Shown here piece by piece: positions 1-8,331 of a stretch of DNA of 64,000 nucleotides. The stretch spans positions 310,001-374,000 of the forward strand of contig JAIUPH010000011.1 in NCBI GenBank assembly GCA_020161065.1, written 5' to 3'. Position 1 is the first letter of the stretch; each line of letters starts with the position of its first letter. The position numbers and the translations under genes are program-made. This DNA comes from Pseudomonadota bacterium. GTDB taxonomy: Bacteria; Pseudomonadota; Gammaproteobacteria; Burkholderiales; Burkholderiaceae_C. Under the pieces are notes generated by a model that was not told where the DNA came from, did not search any database, and worked only from the letters and a program-made list of their open reading frames with translations.

Positions 1-683
1 GCCGCATGCTGGCGGTGCGCATCGACTTCGGCTACTGGGTGTTCGAAGGCGACCTGCAGCCGACCCAGCGCCCGAGCTGGAACTACCGCCGCGAAGACGG
101 CGGCGGCATGATCCTCGACATGATGTGCCACTGGCGCTACGTGCTGGACAACCTGTTCGGCGAGGTGCAGTCCATCACCTGCCTGGGCGCCAGGCACATC
201 GATCGCCGCTGGAACGAGGCCGGCCAGCCCTACGAGGCCACCGCCGACGACGCCGCCTACGCCACCGCGCAGCTGCGCGGCCACGGCGGCGAGCCGGTGG
301 TCGCGCAGTTGACGATGAGCTGGGCCACGCGCGTGCGCCGCGACGACCTCGTCACCTTCCACGTCGACGGCACGCACGGCTCGGCCGTCGCCGGGCTGCA
401 GGAATGCCGCGCGCAAAGCCGCGTGACCACGCCGCGCCCGGTGTGGAACCCCGACGTCAAGCAGACCATGAACTTCTTCGACCAGTGGCAGGACGTGCCC
501 GACGCCCAGGCCTACGACAACGGCTTCAAGCTGCAGTGGGAAGCCTTCATCCGCCATGTCGCCGAAGATGCGCCTTATGCCTGGACGCTGGCCGAAGGCG
601 CCAAGGGCGTGCAACTCGTCGAGGCGGCGCTGCAGAGCTGGCAGGAGCGGCGCTGGATCGACGTGCCGGCGCTGGCGGTGTAG
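1..683 (+). CDS. Gfo/Idh/MocA-family oxidoreductase, C-terminal part (cut by window edge)
   Basis: About 226 residues of the C-terminal domain of an NAD(P)-dependent sugar or polyol dehydrogenase of the Gfo/Idh/MocA family. The N-terminal Rossmann fold lies outside the window. The glycine run followed by a His-Trp element (EDGGGMILDMMCHW) is the region that in this family follows the catalytic Lys/His area and lines the substrate pocket. The reading frame is open from the first base, so the methionine codon at base 6 is internal. It is followed 6 bp later by a DUF993 gene and then a sugar isomerase, which suggests one operon for degrading an unusual sugar, inositol-like polyol or sugar acid. 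The substrate cannot be read from the sequence. Confidence 0.8.
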   Translation, partial: RMLAVRIDFGYWVFEGDLQPTQRPSWNYRREDGGGMILDMMCHWRYVLDNLFGEVQSITCLGARHIDRRWNEAGQPYEATADDAAYATAQLRGHGGEPVVAQLTMSWATRVRRDDLVTFHVDGTHGSAVAGLQECRAQSRVTTPRPVWNPDVKQTMNFFDQWQDVPDAQAYDNGFKLQWEAFIRHVAEDAPYAWTLAEGAKGVQLVEAALQSWQERRWIDVPALAV

Positions 684-689
684 GCGGCC

Positions 690-1883
690 ATGGCCACCAC
701 GATCACGCTGCCCACCGCCGACGGCCGGCTGGCGCCCTGGACGCTGCTGGGCCCCGGCTCGTTCACCCCCGCGGCGCCGGGCACGCCGCTGCCGCGCATC
801 GCCTATTCGGCCGCCCACGTGGTGGCCGATGCGCGCGCCGCGATCGACCCCTGGCTGCAATGCGCGATCGACTGGGACGCCACCATCGGCTACCGCCGGC
901 GCCTGTGGCGGCTGGGCCTGGGCGTGGCCGAGGCGATGGACACCGCGCAGCGCGGCATGGGGCTGGACTGGCCGACCTCGCTGGCGCTGATCGGCCGCAG
1001 CCTCGACGCGGCGCGCGACCTGCCCGGCGCGCGCATCGCCAGCGGCTGCGGCACCGACCACCTGGCGCCCGAGGCGGCGCGCAGCGTCGACGACGTGATC
1101 CGCGCCTACGCCGAGCAGATGGCGGCGATCGAAAAGCTCGGCGGCAAGCTCATCGTGATGGCCAGCCGCGCGCTGGCGCGCGTGGCGCGCGGGCCGGCGG
1201 ACTACGAGCGCGTCTACGACTTCGTGCTGAGCCAGGCGCGCGAGCCCGTCATCCTGCACTGGCTGGGCGAGATGTTCGACCCCGCGCTGGCCGGCTACTG
1301 GGGCAGCGGCAGCGACGTCGCGGCGGCGATGGACACCGCGCTGGGCGTCATCGCCGCGCATGCCGGCAAGGTGGACGGCATCAAGATTTCGCTGCTCGAC
1401 AAGGCGCAGGAAATCCGCATGCGCCGCCGCCTGCCGCCGGGCGTGCGCATGTACACCGGCGACGACTTCGACTACGCCGAGCTGATCGCCGGCGACGGCG
1501 TCGGCGCGCACCCGAACCAGCGCCAGAGCGACGCGCTGCTGGGCATCTTCGACGCCGTGGCGCCGGCGGCCAGCGCGGCGCTGGCGGCCCTGGGGCGCGG
1601 CGACGCCGATCGCTTCCACCAGATCCTGGCGCCGACCGTGCCGCTGTCGCGCCACATCTTCCAGGCGCCGACGCGCTTCTACAAGACCGGCGTCGTCTTC
1701 ATGGCCTGGCTCAACGGCCACCAGGACCACTTCGTGATGGTCGGCGGCCAGCAGAGCACGCGCTCGCTGCCGCACCTGGCCGAGTTGTTCCGCCTGGCCG
1801 ACACGGCCGGGCTGATCGAGCAGCCGGACCTCGCCGTGCAGCGCATGCGCACGCTGCTGGCGCTGCACGGCGTGGCCGGTTGA
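690..1883 (+). CDS. DUF993 family protein (dihydrodipicolinate synthase-like fold)
   Basis: A 397-residue protein matching the DUF993 family, a group of uncharacterised proteins distantly related to the DapA/NAL class I aldolase barrels and usually found beside Gfo/Idh/MocA oxidoreductases and xylose-isomerase-like proteins. It has no signal peptide, so it should be cytosolic. The segment DGIKISLLDKAQE near the middle looks like the barrel strand that carries the Schiff-base lysine in the aldolase superfamily; this is my inference. It starts 6 bp after the oxidoreductase stop and ends 13 bp before the isomerase start, so the three are almost certainly co-transcribed. No enzymatic activity can be assigned with confidence. 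Confidence 0.75.
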   Translation: MATTITLPTADGRLAPWTLLGPGSFTPAAPGTPLPRIAYSAAHVVADARAAIDPWLQCAIDWDATIGYRRRLWRLGLGVAEAMDTAQRGMGLDWPTSLALIGRSLDAARDLPGARIASGCGTDHLAPEAARSVDDVIRAYAEQMAAIEKLGGKLIVMASRALARVARGPADYERVYDFVLSQAREPVILHWLGEMFDPALAGYWGSGSDVAAAMDTALGVIAAHAGKVDGIKISLLDKAQEIRMRRRLPPGVRMYTGDDFDYAELIAGDGVGAHPNQRQSDALLGIFDAVAPAASAALAALGRGDADRFHQILAPTVPLSRHIFQAPTRFYKTGVVFMAWLNGHQDHFVMVGGQQSTRSLPHLAELFRLADTAGLIEQPDLAVQRMRTLLALHGVAG

Positions 1884-1896
1884 CGGCGGTGACGCC

Positions 1897-2775
1897 ATGA
1901 GGGACTTCTCCGCCGACCATCGCTGGCTGTCGATCAACACCGCCACCGTGCGCCGCCAGCGCGGGCAGGACTGGAACCTGCTGCAGATCCTCGATGCCTG
2001 CGCGGCGCGCTGCATCCGCGCCGTCTCGCCGTGGCGCGACCAGGTGCACGCCGCCGGGCTGGACGCCGTGGCGCGCACGATCCGCGCCCATGGCCTGGAA
2101 CTTTCGGGTTATTGCCGCGGCGGCATGTTCACCTACGGCGACGCCGCCGGCCGCGACGCGGCGCGCGACGACAACCGCCGCGCGCTGGACGAAGCCTGCC
2201 TGCTCGGCGCGCCTTGCCTGGTGCTGGTGGTCGGCGGCCTGCCCGGCGCACTGACCGGCCGCCCGGCGCACCAGGACATCGCCCGCGCCCGCGCGCAGGT
2301 GGCCGAAGGCATCGCCGCGCTGCTGGACGATGCGCGCGAGCGCCGGTTGCCGCTGGCCATCGAGCCGCTGCACCCGATGTACGCCGCCGACCGCGCCTGC
2401 GTCAACACGCTGGAGCAGGCGCTGGACCTGTGCGACGCGCTCGACCCCGGCCGCAGCGGCGCGCTGGGCGTGGCGGTGGACGCCTACCACGTCTGGTGGG
2501 ACCCCAAGCTGCAGGCGCAGATCGGGCGCGCCGGCCGCGAGCGGCTGCTGGCCTTCCACGTCTGCGACTGGCTGCTGCCGACCACCGACCTGCTGGAAGA
2601 CCGCGGCATGATGGGCGACGGCGTGATCGACCTGCGCCAGCTGCGCGGCTGGGTCGAAGCCACTGGCTTCGCGGGTTATGCCGAGGTCGAGATCTTCTCG
2701 CGCGCCAACTGGTGGCAGCGCGACGGCGGCGAGGTGCTGGACACCTGCATCGAGCGCTTCGGAACCTGCGTTTGA
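1897..2775 (+). CDS. Sugar phosphate isomerase/epimerase (AP-endonuclease-2 / xylose-isomerase-like TIM barrel)
   Basis: A 292-residue TIM-barrel protein of the xylose-isomerase-like / AP endonuclease 2 superfamily. Recognisable metal-site elements include the AIEPLHPMY strand (Glu and His), the VAVDAYHVWWDP strand (Asp, His) and the YAEVEIFS strand near the C-terminus (Glu), the usual divalent-metal ligands of these isomerases. It is the last gene of the three-gene set beginning with the Gfo/Idh/MocA oxidoreductase. It probably isomerises or epimerises a keto-sugar or inosose produced by that dehydrogenase. Substrate assignment is inference from context; the fold assignment is secure. Confidence 0.8.
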   Translation: MRDFSADHRWLSINTATVRRQRGQDWNLLQILDACAARCIRAVSPWRDQVHAAGLDAVARTIRAHGLELSGYCRGGMFTYGDAAGRDAARDDNRRALDEACLLGAPCLVLVVGGLPGALTGRPAHQDIARARAQVAEGIAALLDDARERRLPLAIEPLHPMYAADRACVNTLEQALDLCDALDPGRSGALGVAVDAYHVWWDPKLQAQIGRAGRERLLAFHVCDWLLPTTDLLEDRGMMGDGVIDLRQLRGWVEATGFAGYAEVEIFSRANWWQRDGGEVLDTCIERFGTCV

Positions 2776-2784
2776 TCACGCGCT

Positions 2785-2805
2785 GGCGCCGGCCACCCCG
2801 GCGCC
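2785..2805. terminator. Perfect GC hairpin between convergent genes
   Basis: Arms 2785-2792 (GGCGCCGG) and 2798-2805 (CCGGCGCC) pair perfectly around a 5-nt loop. It sits in the 41-bp gap between the stops of the convergent isomerase and MFS genes, where a bidirectional terminator is expected. There is no T-tract, so intrinsic termination is only plausible. Confidence 0.45.
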
Positions 2806-2816
2806 GGCGCAGCGGC

Positions 2817-4052
2817 TCAGGCCGCCGCGACGGCCGCCGCCGCCGGCCGCGCATTGCGGCGCACGTTGACGGCGGTGGCGATCAGCAGCCCCAGCACGAA
2901 GGCGATGGTCAGCCACACGCCGCGGTAGTTGCCGGCGTCCATCATCACGCCGTAGACCAGCGGCGCCAGCGTCATGCCGACGTCCAGCCCCGAATAGACG
3001 ACGCCGTAGACGCGCCCGGTGGCGCCCGGCGGCGTGGCCTGCTTGACCAGCAGGTCGCGCGACGGCCCGGCGATGCCGGCGCCGAAGCCCATCAGCACGA
3101 ACAGCGCCAGCACCATCGCCGCCGACCAGTGGCCCAGCGCCAGCAGCAGCGCCGCCGCGGCCGCCACCACGAAGCCGGTGGCCGCGATGCGCACGCTGCG
3201 CTGCGGGTCGCTCACCAGGTAGCCGCCCAGCACCATGCCCAGGCCCGCGGCCACCATGTAGACCGACAGGCACACCGCCGCCTGGGCCGCCGGCAGGTCG
3301 TGCAGCTTGGCCGCGGCCGCCGGCGCAAAGCTCTGCACGCCGCCCAGCGCCAGCGCATACACCAGGAAGAACACGAAGCAGGCCCACACCGCCGGCAGCC
3401 GCAGGAAGCCGAAGCCGGCGTCGGCGCCGGCCGCGGCGCCGGTCTTGCGCGGCGCCGCCACGCTCAGGCGCCGGCGCTGCAGCCACACCATCGCCAGCAC
3501 CGCCAGCACCACGCCGGCCACCGAGGCCAGCGCCACGCGCCACGAGCCGCTGGCCATGGTGATGCCGACCACGAACACCGGCGCCAGCGCCCAGCCCAGG
3601 TTGCCCGAGATGCCGTGCGCCGCATAGGCATGGCCCAGCCGCGGCGTGCTGACGCGCGCGTTGAGGATCGAGAAATCCACCGGGTGGAAGACGCAGTTGC
3701 CGAGCCCGGCCAGCGCCATGAAGACCAGCATCACCGCGTAGCTGGGGCTGGCGGCCAGGCCCAGCGCGCCGACCGCCAGCAGCCCCAGCCCACCCAGCAG
3801 CACGCGCTGCGCGCCGAAGCGGTCGACCACGAAGCCGGCCGCCGCCTGCCCGCCACAGGAAGTGATGAAGAACACCGACATCAGCAGCCCGAGCTGCGTG
3901 TTGCTCAACCCGAAGGCGGCGCCGATCCACGGGAACAGCGGCGGCACGATCAGCTGGCAGAAGTGCGAGATGCCGTGCGCGACGCTGATCACGCCGATGG
4001 TGGTGGCGTCTTCGCGCAAAGAGGCAGGGGCAGGAGCGGCGATCGTGTTCAT
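2817..4052 (-). CDS. MFS transporter, fosmidomycin-resistance-like (FSR) type
   Basis: A 411-residue membrane protein with about 12 hydrophobic segments. Near the N-terminus are the HGISHFCQLIVPPLFPWI element and later HPVDFSILNARVSTPRLGHA followed by AHGISGNLGWALAP, both characteristic of the FSR-like branch of MFS exporters. The start at 4052 gives a short hydrophilic leader before the first helix; the frame is open further upstream, but that extension overlaps the divergent regulator and looks non-coding. The AraC gene starts 65 bp away on the other strand, so AraC control of this pump is likely. The exported compound is unknown. Confidence 0.85.
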   Translation of the reverse strand: MNTIAAPAPASLREDATTIGVISVAHGISHFCQLIVPPLFPWIGAAFGLSNTQLGLLMSVFFITSCGGQAAAGFVVDRFGAQRVLLGGLGLLAVGALGLAASPSYAVMLVFMALAGLGNCVFHPVDFSILNARVSTPRLGHAYAAHGISGNLGWALAPVFVVGITMASGSWRVALASVAGVVLAVLAMVWLQRRRLSVAAPRKTGAAAGADAGFGFLRLPAVWACFVFFLVYALALGGVQSFAPAAAAKLHDLPAAQAAVCLSVYMVAAGLGMVLGGYLVSDPQRSVRIAATGFVVAAAAALLLALGHWSAAMVLALFVLMGFGAGIAGPSRDLLVKQATPPGATGRVYGVVYSGLDVGMTLAPLVYGVMMDAGNYRGVWLTIAFVLGLLIATAVNVRRNARPAAAAVAAA

Positions 4053-4117
4053 CGCCGGCACTGTAGGCGCGGCCGTCGCGGCAGGGTTACGATAGCCGGC
4101 CAACTTCTGTCGAGAAC

Positions 4118-5011
4118 ATGCCAAGCCCCCGTTCGCCGCATGCGCAGCACGCGCCGCAATCGCAGCATTCGCCGCACGCGCCGCACTCGCCGATCCCGCC
4201 GCTCGACCCGCTGGGCTACGCGCCGACGCCCGAGCGCCCGCTGCGCGCCAAGCTGCGGCGCCTTGCGGCGCGCACGCGCGTGGTGCCGCACCAGCACCCC
4301 TGGGCGCAGGTGGCGATGTCGAGCAACGGCGTCATCCGCATGACCGCCGGCCACGGCACCTACCTGGTGCCGCCCTCGCGCGCGCTGTGGATCCCGCCCG
4401 GCGTCGAGCACGCGGTGACGGTGGTCGAAGACGCCGAGATCCGCACCCTGTACGTGCACCGCGGCGCGCGCTTCCTGCACGACGGCGGCGCGCCGCCGGC
4501 CACGCCGTTCGAGATGTGGCCCGAGTGCCGCGTGCTGGAGGTCTCGCCGCTGCTGCGCGAGCTGGTCGGCCACCTCGACGTGGCGCCCGGCGCCGGCGCC
4601 GGTGCCGCCAGCGAGCGCGAGCGCCGGCTCGGCGACCTCGTGCTCGACGAGCTGCGCCGCGCCGCGCCGGTGCGCCTGGGGCTGGCGCTGCCGGCCGACA
4701 AGCGGTTGCGCGCCTTGTGCGAGCGCGTCGTCGACGACCCGCTGCGCCACGCCACGCTGGACGGCTGGGCGCGCGACGCCGGCGCCAGCGCGCGCACGCT
4801 GGCGCGGCTGTTCCGCCAGGAGCTGGGCACCACCTTCGGCGAATGGCGCCAGCAGGCCCGTCTGGCGCAGGCGCTGGCGCTGGCCGCCGACAAGAAGCCG
4901 ATGAACCTGATCGCCGCCGAGCTGGGCTACGCCAGCGCCAGCGCCTTCAGCGCCATGGTGCGGCGCACGCTGGGCACCACGCCCAGCCGCTTCCTGGGCC
5001 ATCGGCCCTGA
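4118..5011 (+). CDS. AraC-family transcriptional regulator
   Basis: A 297-residue regulator. The first ~35 residues are a His/Pro/Ser-rich low-complexity tail with repeated His residues, followed by a cupin-like sensing domain ([20 protein letters not shown], then [16 protein letters not shown]) and two C-terminal helix-turn-helix motifs ([30 protein letters not shown] and the element containing [16 protein letters not shown]). It is divergent from the FSR-type MFS gene with a 65-bp intergenic region and probably controls it in response to a small ligand. The His-rich leader might bind metal, or might be untranslated if a later start is used. Confidence 0.85.
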   Translation: MPSPRSPHAQHAPQSQHSPHAPHSPIPPLDPLGYAPTPERPLRAKLRRLAARTRVVPHQHPWAQVAMSSNGVIRMTAGHGTYLVPPSRALWIPPGVEHAVTVVEDAEIRTLYVHRGARFLHDGGAPPATPFEMWPECRVLEVSPLLRELVGHLDVAPGAGAGAASERERRLGDLVLDELRRAAPVRLGLALPADKRLRALCERVVDDPLRHATLDGWARDAGASARTLARLFRQELGTTFGEWRQQARLAQALALAADKKPMNLIAAELGYASASAFSAMVRRTLGTTPSRFLGHRP

Positions 5012-5066
5012 AGCCGCCGCCCCGCTACGATCCGCCACCCGCCCCTTCGCCAGCCCGACGCCCGCC

Positions 5067-6182
5067 ATGACCACCGAAGCCCTCTACGACTACACCCGGC
5101 AAGACGCCAGCGGCGCCAGCTGCACCGTGCAGGCCTGGGCCAAGGTGCCGCAAGCGCTGAACGCGGCGCAGAAGGCCGAGCACAAGGCGCGCATCGCCGC
5201 GCTGCTGAAGGCCGAGGGCGCGGTGCTGGTGGCGCACTACTACGTCGACGGCGACCTGCAGGACCTGGCGCTGGAAACCGGCGGCTGCGTGGCCGATTCG
5301 CTGGAGATGGCGCGCTTCGGCCGCGACCATGCGGCGAAGACGCTGGTCGTCGCCGGCGTGCGCTTCATGGGCGAGACGGCCAAGATCCTGTCGCCCGAGA
5401 AGCGCGTGCTGATGCCCGACCTCGACGCCACCTGCTCGCTCGACCTCGGCTGCCCGATCGACGAGTTCGCCGCCTTCTGCGACGCCCACGCCGACCGCAA
5501 GGTGGTGGTCTACGCCAACACCAGCGCCGCGGTGAAGGCGCGCGCCGACTGGATGGTCACCAGTTCCTGCGCTCTCGCCATCGTCAAGCACCTCGACGAC
5601 CAGGGCGAGAAGATCCTGTGGGCGCCCGACAAGCACCTGGGCCGCTACATCCAGGAGCAGACCGGCGCCGACATGCTGCTGTGGAACGGCGCCTGCATCG
5701 TGCACGACGAGTTCAAGGGCCTGGAGCTGGAACTGCTGCGCCAGCAGCACCCCGAGGCGCCGGTGCTGGTGCACCCGGAAAGCCCCAAGCCCGTGGTCGA
5801 CCAGGCCGACGTGGTGGGCAGCACCACGCAGCTGCTCAACGCCGTGGCCAAGGGCAGCGCGCCGGCCTACATCGTGGCCACCGACAAAGGCATCCTGCAC
5901 CGCATGCGCCAGCTGGCGCCCGGCAAGCTGCTGATCGAAGCCCCCACCGCCGGCAACAGCGCCACCTGCAAGAGCTGCGCGCACTGCCCCTGGATGGCGA
6001 TGAACGCGCTGCAAGGCGTGCTGGCCTGCCTGGAGCAGGGCCACGGCGCGATCGAGGTGCCCGAGCCGGTGCGCAGCCAGGCGCAGGGCTGCATCGACCG
6101 CATGCTGGCCTTCGTGGCCGCCCACCCCGGCGCGCTGGCGGCGCCGGCGCGCGGGCTGGTGAAGAACATCGGCGCGGCCTGA
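5067..6182 (+). CDS. nadA: Quinolinate synthase A
   Basis: A 371-residue NadA, which condenses iminoaspartate with dihydroxyacetone phosphate to quinolinate in NAD biosynthesis using an oxygen-sensitive [4Fe-4S] cluster. Three cysteines correspond to the cluster ligands: C123 in ATCSLD, C210 in [10 protein letters not shown] and C307 in the CKSCAHCPW element near the C-terminus. Internal triplication of the NadA fold is consistent with the length. The partner nadB lies 400 bp downstream on the opposite strand, with a ComFB-like gene between them. A GC-rich hairpin follows the stop. Confidence 0.95.
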   Translation: MTTEALYDYTRQDASGASCTVQAWAKVPQALNAAQKAEHKARIAALLKAEGAVLVAHYYVDGDLQDLALETGGCVADSLEMARFGRDHAAKTLVVAGVRFMGETAKILSPEKRVLMPDLDATCSLDLGCPIDEFAAFCDAHADRKVVVYANTSAAVKARADWMVTSSCALAIVKHLDDQGEKILWAPDKHLGRYIQEQTGADMLLWNGACIVHDEFKGLELELLRQQHPEAPVLVHPESPKPVVDQADVVGSTTQLLNAVAKGSAPAYIVATDKGILHRMRQLAPGKLLIEAPTAGNSATCKSCAHCPWMAMNALQGVLACLEQGHGAIEVPEPVRSQAQGCIDRMLAFVAAHPGALAAPARGLVKNIGAA

Positions 6183-6198
6183 GCGGCACCCGGCACCC

Positions 6199-6221
6199 GG
6201 CGCCCGGTTCAAGCCGGCGCC
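6199..6221 (+). terminator. GC-rich stem-loop after nadA
   Basis: GGCGCCCGG (6199-6207) can pair with CCGGCGCC (6214-6221) with one bulged base and a small loop, 17 bp after the nadA stop. There is no T-run, so it is only a possible terminator. Confidence 0.3.
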
Positions 6222-6267
6222 CGGCCCGCCGATATCAGCAGATGCCCACCCCCTTCGCGAGTGCCGC

Positions 6268-6558
6268 ATGAACGCTGACTTCAGCTCGATCCAGAACACG
6301 ACGGAGCGCCTGGTCTACCGGGCCATCGCCGAGATGGCGCCTTCGTATCCGGGGCTCGCAGACGACCCCGAGCGGCTGGCCGACGTGGCCTGCGTGGCGC
6401 TCAACCGGCTGCCGCCGCGCTACATCCGCCACGCGGTGGACTTCGCGTTCTTCACCACCGAGCGGCAGCGCCAGGACAGCGAACGCCAGGTGGCCGAGGC
6501 GGTCGACTTCGCCTTCGGCTTCGTGCAGGCGCGGGTGGCGATGGGCGCGCGCGCCTGA
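6268..6558 (+). CDS. ComFB-domain protein
   Basis: A 96-residue cytosolic protein resembling the late-competence ComFB family: an N-terminal helix (NTTERLVYRAIAEMAP), the conserved core DVACVALNRLPPRYIRHAVDFAFF and a helical C-terminus. Family members are small proteins often linked with c-di-GMP or competence regulation; some cyanobacterial homologues bind cyclic dinucleotides, which is not demonstrable here. It is placed between nadA and the convergent nadB, its stop lying 21 bp from the nadB stop. No competence genes surround it, so its function remains open. Confidence 0.75.
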   Translation: MNADFSSIQNTTERLVYRAIAEMAPSYPGLADDPERLADVACVALNRLPPRYIRHAVDFAFFTTERQRQDSERQVAEAVDFAFGFVQARVAMGARA

Positions 6559-6579
6559 AGCCTTCGCTTCGGCTTCGCT

Positions 6580-8205
6580 TCAGTCGTAAGGCCGCCCGCT
6601 GCCGCGCGGCGGCCGCGTCAGCACGGTGGGGAAGCTCACCGGCAGCGCCTGCGGGTAGTCGCGGCTGTAGTGCAGGCCGCGGCTTTCGTGGCGGCGCAGC
6701 GCCGAGCGCACGATCAGTTCGGCGCAGTCGACCAGGTTGCGCAGTTCCAGCAGGTCGCGCGTGACGCGGAAGTTGGCGTAGTAGTCGTCGATCTCGCCGC
6801 GCAGCAGCCGGATGCGGTGCAGCGCGCGCTCCAGCCGCTTGGTGGTGCGCACGATGCCGACGTAGTTCCACATCAGCAGCCGCAACTCGTCCCAGTTGTG
6901 GCTGATCACCACCTGCTCGTCGGCGTCTTCGACCTGGCTTTCGTCCCAGGGCGGCAGCGCCGGCGCCGCGGCCGCCGGCGTGGCGGCAATGCGCGCGGCA
7001 CAGGTGCGGCCCAGCACCACGCATTCCAGCAGCGAGTTGCTGGCCAGCCGGTTGGCGCCGTGCAGCCCGGTGTAGGTGGCCTCGCCCACCGCATACAGGC
7101 CCGGCAGGTCGCAGCGGCCATCGAGGTCGGTGACCACGCCGCCGCAGGTGTAGTGCGCCGCCGGCACCACGGGGATGGGCTGGCGCACGATGTCGATGCC
7201 CAGACTCAGGCAGCGCGCGTGGATGGTCGGGAAGTGCTCCTTCAGGAAGGCCTCGCCCTTCTCCTGCACGATGGGCCGGGCGTCGAGCCAGACGTGGTCG
7301 AGGCCGTGCTTCTTCATCTCGAAGTCGATCGCGCGGGCGACGATGTCGCGCGGCGCCAGCTCCAGCCGGCCGTCGTGCGCGGCCATGAAGCGCGTGCCGT
7401 CGGGCAGGGTGAGGTGCGCGCCCTCGCCGCGCAGCGCCTCGGTGATGAGGAAGCTGCGCTCCTGCGGGTGGTATAGGCAGGTGGGGTGGAACTGGATGAA
7501 CTCCATGTTGCCGACGCGGCAGCCGGCGCGCCAGGCCATCGCGATGCCGTCGCCGGTGGCGGTGTCGGGGTTGCTGGTGTAGCGGTAGACCTTGCCGACG
7601 CCGCCGGTGGCCAGCACCACGGCCTGCGCGGCCAGCGTCTCGACGCGGCGGCCGTCGATGTCCAGCGCATAGACGCCGTAGCAGCGCGGCGGCTCTTCCT
7701 CGCGCCGCAGGTGGCGCGAGGTGACGAGGTCGACCGCCATCCAGCGCTGGCGCAGCGTGATGCGCGGGTGCTGGCGCGCGCGCGCCAGCAGCGCCTCGTG
7801 GATGGCGCGGCCGGTGGCATCGGCCGCATGCGCGATGCGCCGCACCGCGTGCCCGCCCTCGCGCGTGAGGTGCAGGCCCAGCGGGCCGGTGGGGTCGGGC
7901 GAGAACGGCACGCCGGCGGCCACCAGCCAGGCCACGGCCTCGGCGCTGTGCTCGGCGATGAAGCGCGCGGTGTGCTCGTCGACGATGCCGGCGCCGGCGT
8001 CCTGCGTGTCGCGCACGTGGGATTCGATGCTGTCGTCGCTGCCCAGCACGCCGACGATGCCGCCCTGTGCCCACGCGGTGGCGCCTTCGCTGAGCCCGCG
8101 CTTGGCCAGCACCACCACGTCCTGCGTCTGCGCCAGCTCCAGCGCCACCGTCAGGCCGGCCAGGCCGGCGCCGATCACCACCACGGGTCGCTGCGATTCA
8201 GGCAT
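6580..8205 (-). CDS. nadB: L-aspartate oxidase
   Basis: A 541-residue FAD enzyme oxidising L-aspartate to iminoaspartate for quinolinate synthesis with NadA. Visible are the N-terminal FAD dinucleotide motif VIGAGLAGLTVALEL, the family segment AWAQGGIVGVLG, the substrate-binding FIQFHPTCLYHP stretch, the GEGAHL loop and the HYTCGGV and HGANRLASNSLLE signatures of the fumarate reductase/aspartate oxidase superfamily. The start at 8205 is the only one that places the FAD motif near the N-terminus. A second, divergent gene starts 127 bp upstream. Confidence 0.95.
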   Translation of the reverse strand: MPESQRPVVVIGAGLAGLTVALELAQTQDVVVLAKRGLSEGATAWAQGGIVGVLGSDDSIESHVRDTQDAGAGIVDEHTARFIAEHSAEAVAWLVAAGVPFSPDPTGPLGLHLTREGGHAVRRIAHAADATGRAIHEALLARARQHPRITLRQRWMAVDLVTSRHLRREEEPPRCYGVYALDIDGRRVETLAAQAVVLATGGVGKVYRYTSNPDTATGDGIAMAWRAGCRVGNMEFIQFHPTCLYHPQERSFLITEALRGEGAHLTLPDGTRFMAAHDGRLELAPRDIVARAIDFEMKKHGLDHVWLDARPIVQEKGEAFLKEHFPTIHARCLSLGIDIVRQPIPVVPAAHYTCGGVVTDLDGRCDLPGLYAVGEATYTGLHGANRLASNSLLECVVLGRTCAARIAATPAAAAPALPPWDESQVEDADEQVVISHNWDELRLLMWNYVGIVRTTKRLERALHRIRLLRGEIDDYYANFRVTRDLLELRNLVDCAELIVRSALRRHESRGLHYSRDYPQALPVSFPTVLTRPPRGSGRPYD

Positions 8206-8331
8206 GACTTTGCATTCCGATGTTGAGTCGACAAATTGATGTAAGGAAATCTCGACAACTGACCTGCCGCTTGGGTGTTGTTCCGCTGTACGCCCGCTGG
8301 CCGGCGCGCCTATGATGCCCCACACGCCGCC
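8206..8331. promoter_or_regulatory. Divergent intergenic region between nadB and Roadblock-like gene
   Basis: A 126-bp AT-richer spacer that must hold promoters for both genes. It contains a direct repeat TCGACAA at 8228-8234 and 8252-8258 (24 bp start to start), a possible regulator site. I did not recognise an NadQ or NrtR operator. Confidence 0.4.

Noticed and set aside
125-1900. A 591-codon plus-strand frame overlapping the oxidoreductase and DUF993 genes
   Set aside because: Arg/Ala-rich shadow translation of two well-supported genes in another frame.
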